The notes: generated from the sequence alone by a model not told the origin. Shown: positions 1-8,721, counted from the stretch's first letter. The stretch: DNA of 55,152 nucleotides from Methylococcaceae bacterium (GCA_021647585.1 JAKIUK010000023.1:1-55152); one strand, 5' to 3'. Program-made: numbers and translations.

Positions 1-66
1 TTAAGCGGGTATTTTTTTGAAGTACAAGGATGTACTGAATGCAGATCATGCAGGAGCAATTATCTG
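1..66 (+). repeat. Dispersed GGA-loop hairpin repeat, copy a
   Basis: A perfect five-base stem (AGTAC at 21-25, GTACT at 32-36) encloses the loop AAGGAT. It is followed by the segment AATGCAGATCATGCAGGAGC (38-57). The same arrangement, hairpin then AATGCAGAT then a GGAGCAAT core, recurs at 54648-54694, so this is a member of a dispersed repeat family rather than a gene. Function unknown. Confidence 0.6.
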
Positions 67-106
67 TGAAGTGCTGAGGAATCAAGAGCTTGTGCTAGAA
101 TCCGTG

Positions 107-390
107 ATCCAACTGATTTTTCTAGGTTCATCCTGTCATAACCTTGTAAAATCAGTTGGACATGAATTTTGTGGGAAATCTGGACAGAAAAGACAAATAA
201 TCACTCGCAGATAATGGCCATAGTCCTTATCAAGCGCTATTCTGCAGAATTTTTCGTTCAGATTTCTTCACAAAATCGTGAAGCGGTTTCATCTCACTAA
301 ACGGGGACAGGTAAAATCTTTGGATACAATTAATATACAACAAGTTACGTACAAACCTAACGGTCAACTGACTTTTCTAGGTTCATCAAA
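107..390 (-). mobile_element. Decayed IS110-type left end (non-coding region remnant)
   Basis: Read on the minus strand, about 208-390 aligns along its length with 54760-54938, the non-coding region upstream of the IS110 transposase at the right edge. Blocks shared after reverse complementing include CATAGTCCTTATCA, ATTCTGCAG, ATTTTTCG and GGTCAACTGA.TTTTCTAGG. There is no transposase ORF here. The terminal block CAACTGAYTTTTCTAGGTTCATC occurs twice, at about 111-133 and 365-390, as a direct repeat bounding the remnant. I infer a related IS110 member that lost its coding part, or a circle-junction or tandem-insertion scar. Confidence 0.6.
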
Positions 391-622
391 CCAAAGTTGT
401 TGGAGCGCTAGGAGTTGAAACATCATAAAAAATAAGATAATAAACCTAGTTAAAACAATAGGTTATTATTTGTTTGATGAAAGGCTGATGGAATGAAATT
501 TATTCGTTACGCAGTTTTGTGGAAAACACACTACATTCATTATCCTACTCACTTACTTGCAAATATTTAGTTATGATATATATTGAATATTAGACACTTA
601 CTCAACATTAAAACAAAATCAT
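391..622. other. Non-coding stretch before fliW
   Basis: No convincing ORF, RNA gene or clear promoter is visible. The sequence is AT-rich and presumably carries the fliW promoter, but no well spaced -35/-10 pair stands out. Confidence 0.4.
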
Positions 623-1084
623 ATGGAAATTGAATCTAAAGCTTTTGATAAACAGCAACCCACCCCAAACACAATTATTAACTTTCCTAATGGCATCCCC
701 GGGTTTGAAAACCAGACCCAATTTCAATTATTGAATCAGGAAGGCAGTGAAATTGTATTTTTACTACAATCTGTGGTTAATGACGATATTGCATTCTCTG
801 TTGCCCACCCGTCTCACTTTAATATTAATTATCATTTTGTTTTATCCGATGAGGAAAAAAACACGCTGAAAATTCAATCCGAAGATGATTTATTAATACT
901 GTTGATACTACATAGAGAAGATAGTTCTGATCCATCAAGCCAGCCAACTATCAAAGGCTCCATCAAATCTCCCCTATTAATCAATACTAAGAAAAAAATA
1001 GGTATTCAAAAGCCATTATCTGCCATTGAGCAAACCATCACCTTGACTGAAAAAAACAACAAAATAGATGTTTCGGAAGTTTGA
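623..1084 (+). CDS. fliW: FliW-type flagellar assembly factor / CsrA antagonist
   Basis: The 153-residue product matches the FliW family in length and signature: an N-terminal FPNGIPGFE turn (about residues 22-30), a central FLLQS segment with IAFSVAHPS, and a C-terminal SPLLINTKKKIGIQ block equivalent to the NLKAPIVIN..RxGxQ region. In the known family, FliW binds flagellin and the RNA-binding regulator CsrA, coupling flagellin level to translation. No flagellar, fliC or csrA gene lies nearby, so this is an orphan locus. Its upstream neighbour is an IS110 remnant. The ATG is chosen because it gives the usual family N-terminus; no strong Shine-Dalgarno is visible. Confidence 0.85.
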   Translation: MEIESKAFDKQQPTPNTIINFPNGIPGFENQTQFQLLNQEGSEIVFLLQSVVNDDIAFSVAHPSHFNINYHFVLSDEEKNTLKIQSEDDLLILLILHREDSSDPSSQPTIKGSIKSPLLINTKKKIGIQKPLSAIEQTITLTEKNNKIDVSEV

Positions 1085-1213
1085 GACAACCCCCTGCCCG
1101 TTCTCAAGCCATACGGCTAAATAACGGATTGAATGCTTTATACAACTGAAGATTTGGTTGAGAACCTTTTTAAAACGCTTATCTTGTTGCTTGCAAAAAT
1201 ATTAAGCTGAGAA

Positions 1214-1594
1214 CTATGCCGCTTGAACAGGAATAGAATGACTGGAATGGGTTATTTCATTTTTATCATTAAAATAAACCAATGTTGGCTTGTAGTTTTT
1301 TAACTCCTTTTCATCATACGTTGCAAAGGCACAAACGATAATCAAATCACCCTGACAGGCTAGTCTTGCTGCAGCACCATTGACAGAGAATACACCTGAA
1401 CCTTCCTCTGCGCGAATTGCATAAGTTGTAAAACGTCCGCCCGTATTAATATTATATATTTGAATTTGCTCATATTCCCTGATACCGGAAAGATCAAGAA
1501 ACTTGCCATCGATAGCACATGACCCTTCATAACCCAATTCAGAATGGGTTACAGTGGCTCTGTGTAACTTTGCTTTAAGCATCGTTGTTTGCAT
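1214..1594 (-). CDS. panD: Aspartate 1-decarboxylase (PanD proenzyme)
   Basis: At 126 residues this is the normal size for PanD, which makes beta-alanine from aspartate for pantothenate synthesis. The protein starts MQTTMLKAKLHRATVTHSEL and carries the self-cleavage site YEGSC with Gly24-Ser25, where Ser25 becomes the pyruvoyl group. The Arg-Thr-Tyr and NGAAARL segments expected in the barrel are present. It is separated from panB and panC by an MscS-type channel gene but all are read leftward, so the beta-alanine and pantoate branches are encoded within 4 kb. Confidence 0.96.
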   Translation of the reverse strand: MQTTMLKAKLHRATVTHSELGYEGSCAIDGKFLDLSGIREYEQIQIYNINTGGRFTTYAIRAEEGSGVFSVNGAAARLACQGDLIIVCAFATYDEKELKNYKPTLVYFNDKNEITHSSHSIPVQAA

Positions 1595-1666
1595 ATTAAC
1601 TATTTTTAAAACTTTATGAGCAGGGTATTATACCGAAAATCAGCTTCCTTTCAAAATCATGAAATC

Positions 1667-3520
1667 TTATAATTGCTCCATTGGAAGCTCTGCAATCATT
1701 TTACTATTACTTTCCGGCCTATATATCCTCACTTGAGTCGGGTAAGCAAACTCAAGATTATTAGTCTTTAAAATCTCTGCTATCTTAAACAAAACGTCTT
1801 CTTTTACAGCCAGCCATTCGGCCCAATCTACGGTTCTCGCAAAACAATAAATAAGGATATCAATGGAAAAATCATTATACCGATCCATAAAAACCAGCTG
1901 AGTTGATTTAATTCCGTGAGTATCAGCTTGTGAAGCAAACTTAAAACTCCGTTTTTTACTACTGTGTTTTTGCTCTGGATTGGCTATATTCGGGTGTGTT
2001 TTAAGCATTTCTCTAATATCGACTATCGCCTGCCGTATATCATCCATATCACTTTCATAGGTTACACCAACATACATTTTTATACGTCGACCTACCGCGC
2101 GACGATTCCAGTTTCTGACGCTAGACACTGAAACCAATGAGTTAGGTATGGTAATCAAGGCATTATCAAAAGTACGTATGGTTGTACTACGCAAACCAAT
2201 CTCTGCTACTGTGCCTTCGACATCCCCCACCTTCACCCAATCGCCCATCCTGAAAACATTGTCAAACAGTATGGTAATACCACCAAATAAGTTAGATAGG
2301 GTATCTTTTGCTGCCAATGCGAAAGCCAAACCACCCACACCAAGTGTTGACATTATTGCAGTAAGGCTAATACCAAAATGACTTAATCCAAAAGTTAATA
2401 CGATAACCACAATAAGTGCTTTTAATGATTGCACCCCAAGGTTAAACAACTCCTTTCTAAGTTCTTTATTAGAACTGGACAACTTTTGAACCTGAATTAA
2501 AATTAAACTATCAACAATTCTAAAAAACAGCCAGGTAAAAATAAAACTATAAATAACAAAAGAAAAACTTTCTATCGATGTTCGAAAATCAGTTTTGTAA
2601 AAGAAAGCATAAGTACCTAAATTAATTCCAAAAACAATCAGTAATGCACGTAAAGGCTTTCTAATTTCAAGATAAATCAACTCATGATATTCAACCTCCT
2701 TATCAATAATATATTTTTCCGCACACCATTTGGTAAATTTAAAAACAAATGGATAACTGAAATAAACTGAAAAAATTATTGCCAATGAAAGGACCACTCC
2801 CCCGACATCAATTTTAAACGGGGCTATTTTATAATTGATAGATTGTACAAAATCAAAATGATTCACATATGAAATAGCTGATAATAAAGAAAACTCTTGA
2901 AACCAATGTACCGAAGCAATTTTTCTTGGATTACTGATTACAAAGTTCAAAATATCCTGATAGCTATTGTTGGTTACCGTAAACTGTTGATGATTCTTTT
3001 TCAATTCAAGAAATACGTCGCCTTCCAGAGCATCCTCCGGTAACACCAGTTTTTTTTCTACCGCCAGACTCTTATCCAATAATTTTTGGGATTTATCGAC
3101 GATGGACTCAATACTTTGATAATTATTTGATGATTCTATTAAATAGACAAGATAAACTCGAATAGCCCGATTAGCTTTATACCCTTCCAGCTTTACTAAA
3201 TCACGTTGAGCTGCCAGCTGGTTTCCTCTTTCAGTATTCACTTTAATCCGTGATTCCAAAAAAGCCATATTCTTACTGATGGCAGTACCCGGCAATTGGG
3301 TAGCAGTTGTCGATTTTAGTTGTTGTAACAACTTAACTAAAACATCACTCCGTTTTTCCAATAAAGGGTTAATATCAGCCTCATCATCCATGCCTAACAA
3401 CTTTCCATTTATGGCCTTTAATTCAGCTACAGATTGAATAATTTCTTTTGGACTATTGGAAGGCGATGACAGTGAAGAAAAACTCACTATCAACATTAAG
3501 AAAAACAGGGAAATTTTCAT
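1667..3520 (-). CDS. MscS-family mechanosensitive ion channel, large periplasmic N-terminus
   Basis: The start at 3520 is chosen because MKISLFFLMLIVSFSSLSSP is a good signal peptide; a longer reading frame to 3583 overlaps panC and adds a poor N-terminus. The mature protein has about 200 residues of helical periplasmic domain, about five membrane segments, then the MscS pore helix and beta domain (GVGGLAFALAAKDTLSNLFG, then RMGDWVKVGDVEGTVAEIGLRSTTIRT). The final part is a cytoplasmic alpha/beta vestibule. Such proteins release small osmolytes on hypo-osmotic shock. At about 617 residues it is a mid-size YbdG/YnaI-like or MscK-like member. It interrupts panD and panC and may be co-transcribed with them. 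Confidence 0.88.
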   Translation of the reverse strand: MKISLFFLMLIVSFSSLSSPSNSPKEIIQSVAELKAINGKLLGMDDEADINPLLEKRSDVLVKLLQQLKSTTATQLPGTAISKNMAFLESRIKVNTERGNQLAAQRDLVKLEGYKANRAIRVYLVYLIESSNNYQSIESIVDKSQKLLDKSLAVEKKLVLPEDALEGDVFLELKKNHQQFTVTNNSYQDILNFVISNPRKIASVHWFQEFSLLSAISYVNHFDFVQSINYKIAPFKIDVGGVVLSLAIIFSVYFSYPFVFKFTKWCAEKYIIDKEVEYHELIYLEIRKPLRALLIVFGINLGTYAFFYKTDFRTSIESFSFVIYSFIFTWLFFRIVDSLILIQVQKLSSSNKELRKELFNLGVQSLKALIVVIVLTFGLSHFGISLTAIMSTLGVGGLAFALAAKDTLSNLFGGITILFDNVFRMGDWVKVGDVEGTVAEIGLRSTTIRTFDNALITIPNSLVSVSSVRNWNRRAVGRRIKMYVGVTYESDMDDIRQAIVDIREMLKTHPNIANPEQKHSSKKRSFKFASQADTHGIKSTQLVFMDRYNDFSIDILIYCFARTVDWAEWLAVKEDVLFKIAEILKTNNLEFAYPTQVRIYRPESNSKMIAELPMEQL

Positions 3521-3557
3521 AATATTTAATATATAGCTTGATTTAATAGAAGCGACC

Positions 3558-4409
3558 TTATCTGCAAAAACGAACATTATCAATTAAACGAGGTTTACCC
3601 AGTTTTGCTGCAACCAATATAACTAATGCATTATCATTGCCTGTAGCCGGTTGAAGACTATCACTACTACAAATTGAAAAGTAATCAACTTTAAAACCTA
3701 ATGCTTCCAAATAATTTAGTTGTTGAAGTTCAACAACTCGCAAATCTTGGTTTTCATGTAAAACAGTTTCACGTGCTTTGCACAAAGCCTGATAAAGTTT
3801 AGGTGCGATTAAACGTTCACTCGCTGATAAATAACCATTTCGTGAACTCATTGCCAAACCATCAGGCTCTCTTTCTGTTGCAACCGCAAAAATTTCTACT
3901 GGAATATTCAGGTCTTGAACCAGAGTTCGTATTAAAACCAGCTGCTGAAAATCCTTCTCTCCAAAAGCTGCTATATCAGGCTGCACCATATTAAACAACT
4001 TGGTAACGATGGTGGCCACGCCATCAAAATGTCCTACTCGAGTTGCTCCACAATGCAGTGTAGACAACTCACCTACTGAGACAACAGTTTTAGAATTTTC
4101 GGGATACATTTCATCAACTGTCGGTGAAAATAACAAATCGACGGCAACAGCCATTAATTTTTCTTCATCTTCTGCCTCAGTTCTTGGGTAACTTTCAAAA
4201 TCCTCTCCTACTCCAAACTGGGTAGGATTTACAAATATACTGACTATCAGTCTATCCGCTTTTTTCCTTACCTCAGAAACCAGCTTAATATGCCCTGCAT
4301 GCAAATTCCCCATGGTGGGTACAAACGCAATACGCAAACCTTCTGCCCGCCATTGATGAACTGTTTCCCTTAAAGTTATGGCTGTTGTTACTTTTTTCAT
4401 TTCAATCAA
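3558..4409 (-). CDS. panC: Pantothenate synthetase (pantoate--beta-alanine ligase)
   Basis: This 283-residue enzyme joins pantoate and beta-alanine with ATP. Visible motifs are the nucleotidyl-transferase PTMGNLHAGH (HIGH-type) near residues 31-40, FVNPTQF, the pantoate-binding AAFGEKDFQQL, and MSSRN for the KMSKS-like loop. Its ATG overlaps the panB stop in an ATGA arrangement (4406-4409), indicating translational coupling. It belongs to the leftward pcnB-folK-panB-panC unit. Confidence 0.97.
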   Translation of the reverse strand: MIEMKKVTTAITLRETVHQWRAEGLRIAFVPTMGNLHAGHIKLVSEVRKKADRLIVSIFVNPTQFGVGEDFESYPRTEAEDEEKLMAVAVDLLFSPTVDEMYPENSKTVVSVGELSTLHCGATRVGHFDGVATIVTKLFNMVQPDIAAFGEKDFQQLVLIRTLVQDLNIPVEIFAVATEREPDGLAMSSRNGYLSASERLIAPKLYQALCKARETVLHENQDLRVVELQQLNYLEALGFKVDYFSICSSDSLQPATGNDNALVILVAAKLGKPRLIDNVRFCR

Positions 4410-5221
4410 AAACTATGTTCTGATGCAGGAAATTTCAGCTGTTTAACCGCTAAATGAAACCCCTCAATAGCACTGTAAATATCTGTCGCTGTTTGCATAA
4501 AGTTTTTACAGAATCTAGGTCGCTTCCCTACACTGATACCTAACATGTCATACAGTACCAATACTTGGCCATCACAATCCACACCCGCGCCGATACCAAT
4601 AACGGGGATCTTCAAACTGTTGGTGATATCAGTAGCCAGATTAGCAGGGACACACTCCAACACTAATAAACTAGCACCCGCTTTCTCTATACTTTTTGCA
4701 TCTTCAGCTATTTTTTCAGCATCATGCAGACTTTTCCCCTGAACTTTATATGCGCCTAGTTGATTTATGGATTGCGGCAACAAACCTAAATGTGCACATA
4801 CCGGCACTCCAAAATCGACTAAAGATTTAATGATTTCAGTATGCACCCCTTCCATTTTCACCATTTGGGCACCTGCCAGCTGCATTAGCCTGGCAGCGTT
4901 GCTCAATGCTATGTCAGCAGATGTATAACTTAAGAAAGGCATATCGGCAATGACAAATGCACGTCGCCTGGCACTTACCACACACTGAGTATGGTAAACC
5001 ATTTCATCAATAGACACTGGTACAGTGGTTTTTTTACCTTGTATGACCATGCCTAATGAATCTCCAACTAACATAACATCAATACCTACCTGGTCTATCA
5101 ACTGGCTAAAGCTGGCATCATATGCCGTTAAACAAGATATTTTTTCACCTGCCTGCTTCATTGCAAACAAGTCAAGTATTGAAAGCGTTTTATCTGGCTG
5201 CGTATTAAAGTAGGATGACAT
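4406..5221 (-). CDS. panB: 3-methyl-2-oxobutanoate hydroxymethyltransferase
   Basis: PanB makes ketopantoate from ketoisovalerate and methylene-tetrahydrofolate. Motifs seen are LTAYDASF, VGDSLGM (metal-binding Asp), MVKMEG, VCAHLGLLPQ and the IPVIGIGAG barrel strand. The start at 5221 (MSSYFNTQ...) is preferred to an upstream in-frame candidate at 5254 because its ATG overlaps the folK TGA as TGATG and gives the usual size of about 271 residues. Confidence 0.97.
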   Translation of the reverse strand: MSSYFNTQPDKTLSILDLFAMKQAGEKISCLTAYDASFSQLIDQVGIDVMLVGDSLGMVIQGKKTTVPVSIDEMVYHTQCVVSARRRAFVIADMPFLSYTSADIALSNAARLMQLAGAQMVKMEGVHTEIIKSLVDFGVPVCAHLGLLPQSINQLGAYKVQGKSLHDAEKIAEDAKSIEKAGASLLVLECVPANLATDITNSLKIPVIGIGAGVDCDGQVLVLYDMLGISVGKRPRFCKNFMQTATDIYSAIEGFHLAVKQLKFPASEHSF

Positions 5222-5706
5222 CAGTCTAACTTCTCCAAGCCATTCAAAGGGCACAAGGAAACCAATTGTTTGATAGCCCCTTTGCCCTGAACAACTAACT
5301 CTTCAGGTGCTATTTCTTGTAATGGATACAACACAAATGCTCTTTCCGACAACCCTATATGCGGAACGGTCAGATCTGGCAACTCAATTTGTTGATCAGC
5401 ATATAGCAACAGATCAAGATCCAAAGTCCTGGCTCCCCAGCGTTCACTTTTTCTAACACGACCAAAATCAATTTCAATTTTCTGCAACACCTTCAACAAC
5501 TCAATAGCAGATAAATCAGTATTAATACGCATCACAGCATTAATATAATCTGGTTGGTCCTGAGGTCCCATCGGAGGACTGGCATATAAACTGGAAAAAC
5601 TGACTTCAGAAATATGCGCCTGATTGGCTATAGACAATCGGGCATGCTTAATTTGTTCCGCAGGGTTTTCAAGATTACTACCTAGCCCTATATATACTTC
5701 AACCAT
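5221..5706 (-). CDS. folK: HPPK, 6-hydroxymethyl-7,8-dihydropterin pyrophosphokinase
   Basis: FolK transfers pyrophosphate from ATP to the pterin in folate synthesis. The 161-residue product has the family motifs YIGLGSN, YASPPMGPQDQPDYINAV and RWGARTLDLDLLLY (two metal-binding Asp residues), then PHIGLSERAFVLYPL. The ATG at 5706 is chosen; a GTG at 5712 would add two residues. It overlaps the end of pcnB by a few bases. Folate feeds the neighbouring PanB reaction. Confidence 0.96.
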   Translation of the reverse strand: MVEVYIGLGSNLENPAEQIKHARLSIANQAHISEVSFSSLYASPPMGPQDQPDYINAVMRINTDLSAIELLKVLQKIEIDFGRVRKSERWGARTLDLDLLLYADQQIELPDLTVPHIGLSERAFVLYPLQEIAPEELVVQGKGAIKQLVSLCPLNGLEKLD

Positions 5707-7072
5707 TTGCACTGTTGTTTGTTGAATCTACTTTTCTAGCCATTACCTTCTTTTTTTTCTTTCTAGGGGGACGCGTCATTTTCTTTTGCTCGGCTTCACT
5801 TGCGTCTTGAAATTTTGTCCACCATGCTGCCAATTCCTCTTCCGCCCCACCTGTTTCAGAACGCAACAATAAGAAATCATAAGCGGCTCGAAATCTTGGG
5901 TGAGATAATAATCGGTATGGCTTTACACCTACACGCCGGTTAAAACGCAATTGCAACATCCACACTTCACGCATCGACTGAGTGATCCGCTTAGGTAAAG
6001 ATATACTTTTAACCTGAATGGATAAAACCTCACTGGCTGCATATTGGTATGCAACACCCTCTTCTTCTCCCTGTCGTTCTTTATCTTTAGCCAGGCTTTG
6101 TACTGACTCCCATAAAAAAGCAGATAATAAAAAATAAGGCGTGACACTTTTACCTTCAGAAATACGCTGGTCAGAATTTTCCAGCGCCCTTGCAATAAAA
6201 ATCCGTGGAAAATCATGGTCTTCAATTTCAAGACATTGATCAGATTGAGGGAACAAGATAGAAAATAATCCATAATGCCTTAGCATTTCAAAGGTTTGCA
6301 ACCCTTTACCGGATAAAAATAGTTTTAAAGCTTCATCATATAAACGAGCCGCTGGAATAGCAGCCAATAATGGTGCCAGTTCAAACAAAGGTTTTTCACA
6401 AGAAGGATCCAAAGAAAACCCTAATTTTACAGAAAACCGCACAGCTCGCAACATTCTTACAGGGTCTTCCTTATACCGGGTCACTGGGTCACCAATTAAC
6501 TTCAACACACCAGCAGAATGATCTTCCATGCCTCCAATAAAGTCTACTACTGAAAAATCACGAATATTGTAATATAAAGCATTTACGGTAAAATCACGGC
6601 GTATAACATCCTCTTCTATATTACCAAATACATTATCTCGCAATAAACGTCCATCTTTGTGCACTCTCTGATCATCATCATTTCCACTTTCTGAACTGCG
6701 AAAAGTCGCAACTTCAATAATTTCTCGACCAAAATGTACATGGGCCAAACGAAAACGCCTGCCAATTAAACGGCAATTACGAAAAACATTCCGGACTTCT
6801 TCAGGACTCGCATCCGTGGCCACATCAAAGTCTTTAGGTTCAAATCCTAATAACAGATCACGAACACACCCACCCACTAAATAAGCTTCATATCCCGATT
6901 TTTTCAGCCTATATAAAACCTTCAAAGCATTTTCACTAATTTGTGAGCGTGAAATATTATGCTCAGAACGAGAGTAAACTCTAACCGAATTACCCTTATT
7001 ATTTTCTGTAACCACTGGTTTTACATCAGCATTATCAGAAGAACTGAATATTTTTTTGAAAATTTTTAAAAT
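5699..7072 (-). CDS. pcnB: Poly(A) polymerase I, probable non-AUG start
   Basis: PcnB adds 3-prime poly(A) tails that speed RNA decay. Seen: GYEAYLVGGCVRDLLLG followed by KDFDVATDASPEEV (the catalytic DxD carboxylates), RRDFTVNALYYN, PVRMLRAVRFSVKLGF and a very basic C-terminus (PPRKKKKK). No ATG lies between the upstream in-frame stop (about 7114) and the conserved region. A GTG at 7015 lacks an SD. An ATT at 7072 (or ATC at 7075) follows AAGGGA and gives exactly the 29 residues that precede the conserved segment in E. coli PcnB, which itself starts at AUU. I therefore place the start at 7072. Confidence 0.9.
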   Translation of the reverse strand: MLKIFKKIFSSSDNADVKPVVTENNKGNSVRVYSRSEHNISRSQISENALKVLYRLKKSGYEAYLVGGCVRDLLLGFEPKDFDVATDASPEEVRNVFRNCRLIGRRFRLAHVHFGREIIEVATFRSSESGNDDDQRVHKDGRLLRDNVFGNIEEDVIRRDFTVNALYYNIRDFSVVDFIGGMEDHSAGVLKLIGDPVTRYKEDPVRMLRAVRFSVKLGFSLDPSCEKPLFELAPLLAAIPAARLYDEALKLFLSGKGLQTFEMLRHYGLFSILFPQSDQCLEIEDHDFPRIFIARALENSDQRISEGKSVTPYFLLSAFLWESVQSLAKDKERQGEEEGVAYQYAASEVLSIQVKSISLPKRITQSMREVWMLQLRFNRRVGVKPYRLLSHPRFRAAYDFLLLRSETGGAEEELAAWWTKFQDASEAEQKKMTRPPRKKKKKVMARKVDSTNNSANG

Positions 7073-7265
7073 GATCTTTATTCCCTTTATCTTTATTTTT
7101 TTTATATCATATCATTTAGCCTGATTCCATCCCAGCCAACAGCTTTTTTTTACATAAACCTTTCTAATATAGTAGAATCTCTGTTCAGAATTTATTAGAC
7201 AATTGCTTTTTCTAAATAGCTTATAACCAGCACTTGTAATCAAGTATCACTGCCTCGGGGGATTT

Positions 7266-7448
7266 ATGTTCAAAAAAATCATTAACGTTTTGATTGACCA
7301 ACCTTTTTTAACCAGTCTTTATGTTGCCGATCTGGCCATTTTATTATTACATAAACCACCGTTCATATTCTCTTTGGTGATGATGAGTGCTTTGATCGGA
7401 ATGAGTATGTACTACGGACAAAAGCTAGCTTTATTTAAAAGCAACTAA
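7266..7448 (+). CDS. Small two-helix membrane protein, unknown
   Basis: A 60-residue ORF starting MFKKIINVLIDQPFLTSLYV has two hydrophobic stretches (about 13-30 and 34-50) and a short polar tail, so it is probably an inner-membrane hairpin. A purine-poor but G-rich GGGGGATTT precedes the ATG. It lies 27 bases before the RDD gene and is probably co-transcribed with it. I do not recognise the family. Confidence 0.55.
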   Translation: MFKKIINVLIDQPFLTSLYVADLAILLLHKPPFIFSLVMMSALIGMSMYYGQKLALFKSN

Positions 7449-7475
7449 CTCTTTTCAAAAGACAGGTAAAGGCCG

Positions 7476-7889
7476 GTGAAATCGCCTGGTTTCTTCCGCC
7501 ATATGGCAATAGTAATCTATGACTCACTGCTTTTACTGGCAATACTGATCCTGGCAACAGCGATTATTTTGCCATTTAATAAAGGTGAGGCTTTTACTTC
7601 TGCCCAGTTTTTTTTCCCATTATATCTAATTTCCATCAGTTTCTTTTTTTATGGCTGGTTTTGGACTCATGGAGGACAAACCCTAGGTATGAAAACTTGG
7701 AAAATCAGAGTTCAGACTTTCAATAGACAACCGATCACCTGGATACAAGCATTTAAACGTTTCATACTAGCCATTTTCTCCTGGGGGTTCATAGGCTTAG
7801 GATTCTTCTGGATGTTAATCGATAAAAAAAATCACACATGGCATGACCGCTTTTCAAAAACAGCATTATTTTTTGAAAAAAAATCCTAG
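7476..7889 (+). CDS. RDD-family membrane protein
   Basis: This 137-residue protein starts at GTG after a GGTAAAGGCC stretch. It has the RDD layout: a first membrane helix with Arg-x-x-Ala and Tyr-Asp (HMAIVIYDSLLLLAILIL), a second helix (FFPLYLISISFFFYGWFW), the GQTLGMKTWKIRV motif, a third helix, and the terminal HTWHDRFSKT motif. RDD proteins are inner-membrane proteins, some of which act in ion exchange; the substrate here is unknown. It is transcribed divergently from pcnB. Confidence 0.85.
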   Translation: MKSPGFFRHMAIVIYDSLLLLAILILATAIILPFNKGEAFTSAQFFFPLYLISISFFFYGWFWTHGGQTLGMKTWKIRVQTFNRQPITWIQAFKRFILAIFSWGFIGLGFFWMLIDKKNHTWHDRFSKTALFFEKKS

Positions 7890-7963
7890 TAGAAAAATCT
7901 ACTAATTACAGCAGACAATGCAATAACAGCGAGCTGAAATCCGTAAAACTTCTTTGCAGAGGC

Positions 7964-8003
7964 GCTGAAACAAGTGCATAGTTAGCTATACATCTGTTTC
8001 AGC
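7964..8003. repeat. 40-base imperfect inverted repeat
   Basis: GCTGAAACAAGTGCATAG and CTATACATCTGTTTCAGC pair across a four-base TTAG loop with three mismatches. It lies 75 bases downstream of the RDD gene. There is no T-run directly after it, so it is either a weak terminator or a palindromic repeat unit. Confidence 0.5.
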
Positions 8004-8159
8004 AAAGCGTCTATTCACCCTCAGGTCCTTTTATCTGCAAATTACATATGGAATCGTAGCTATCTACGTTATCCAAAATCCGTTTCGAAAACATGGTTAG
8101 TGAAAATAACCAAAGGAAAGAAAACCGCTGAGAGTTTGCTCGAAATATATTCAGAAGTT

Positions 8160-8513
8160 TTAAAATCCTTTAACTACTGTTTTACATTTAACAACCACAT
8201 CTTTCATATAACAACGATATTTTTCAGTGCCTTCAAAGTCCCCTTCACATGCGTCACATACCAATACGCCTTTATCTTCAACTTCTTCTAAACTCCAGCC
8301 ATAGGCCATTTGAGTACAAAGAAGTTTAGTATATTTTTCAAAACGGTGACCCGATGATGCCTTTTTTGCTGCTTTCTCTTTATCTTTACAACCCGGTGTC
8401 GGTTTTAGATTACCCGTAATTGTTTTATATTCCCAATCATCTATAGCAAGTGCAAAACACTGATTAGAAAAAACAAATAACAAAGCTATTAAAAATATAT
8501 TTTTGAATTTCAT
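8160..8513 (-). CDS. Small secreted cysteine-rich protein, unknown
   Basis: The start at 8513 gives the signal peptide MKFKNIFLIALLFVFSNQCFA and is preceded at good spacing by GGAAGG. The mature part of about 97 residues has six cysteines (GCK, LLCTQ, VCDAC, RCYM, VKCK), suggesting disulfides in the periplasm. No family is recognised. It is divergent from the secreted gene at 8772, and the 258-base gap holds promoters for both. Confidence 0.6.
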   Translation of the reverse strand: MKFKNIFLIALLFVFSNQCFALAIDDWEYKTITGNLKPTPGCKDKEKAAKKASSGHRFEKYTKLLCTQMAYGWSLEEVEDKGVLVCDACEGDFEGTEKYRCYMKDVVVKCKTVVKGF

Positions 8514-8688
8514 ATTTAAACCTTCCTTTCTTATCATTAGTTATTATGAGGTTAATACTATATCACCATCATCTTAAATAGAAAACTTCTCTACGTAGAG
8601 AGCAATTAATCCAACGCATCAATAGCATTTTTTTCTAACTCTGTTCACCTTCTGTTCATCCAGCTTACTCAATAATATAAACTCAAAC

Positions 8689-8721
8689 AACGATATAACT
8701 CAGTTATCGTTATGCTATAAT
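8689..8721 (+). promoter_or_regulatory. Extended -10 promoter with overlapping dyad
   Basis: TGCTATAAT (8713-8721) is an extended -10 element. In the -35 position sits a perfect seven-base dyad, AACGATA (8689-8695) and TATCGTT (8705-8711), which could be an operator compensating for the poor -35. It drives the secreted protein gene at 8772. Confidence 0.5.

Noticed and set aside
17..214. 65-residue ORF at the left edge
   Set aside because: It spans the hairpin repeat and the IS110 terminal repeat, has no SD and no recognisable protein features, so it is treated as chance.
5929..6273. 114-residue minus-strand ORF inside pcnB
   Set aside because: It lies in a different frame within a gene whose own frame carries clear PcnB features.
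8100..8291. 63-residue plus-strand ORF opposite the Cys-rich secreted gene
   Set aside because: No SD and no features. The minus-strand gene has a signal peptide and SD.
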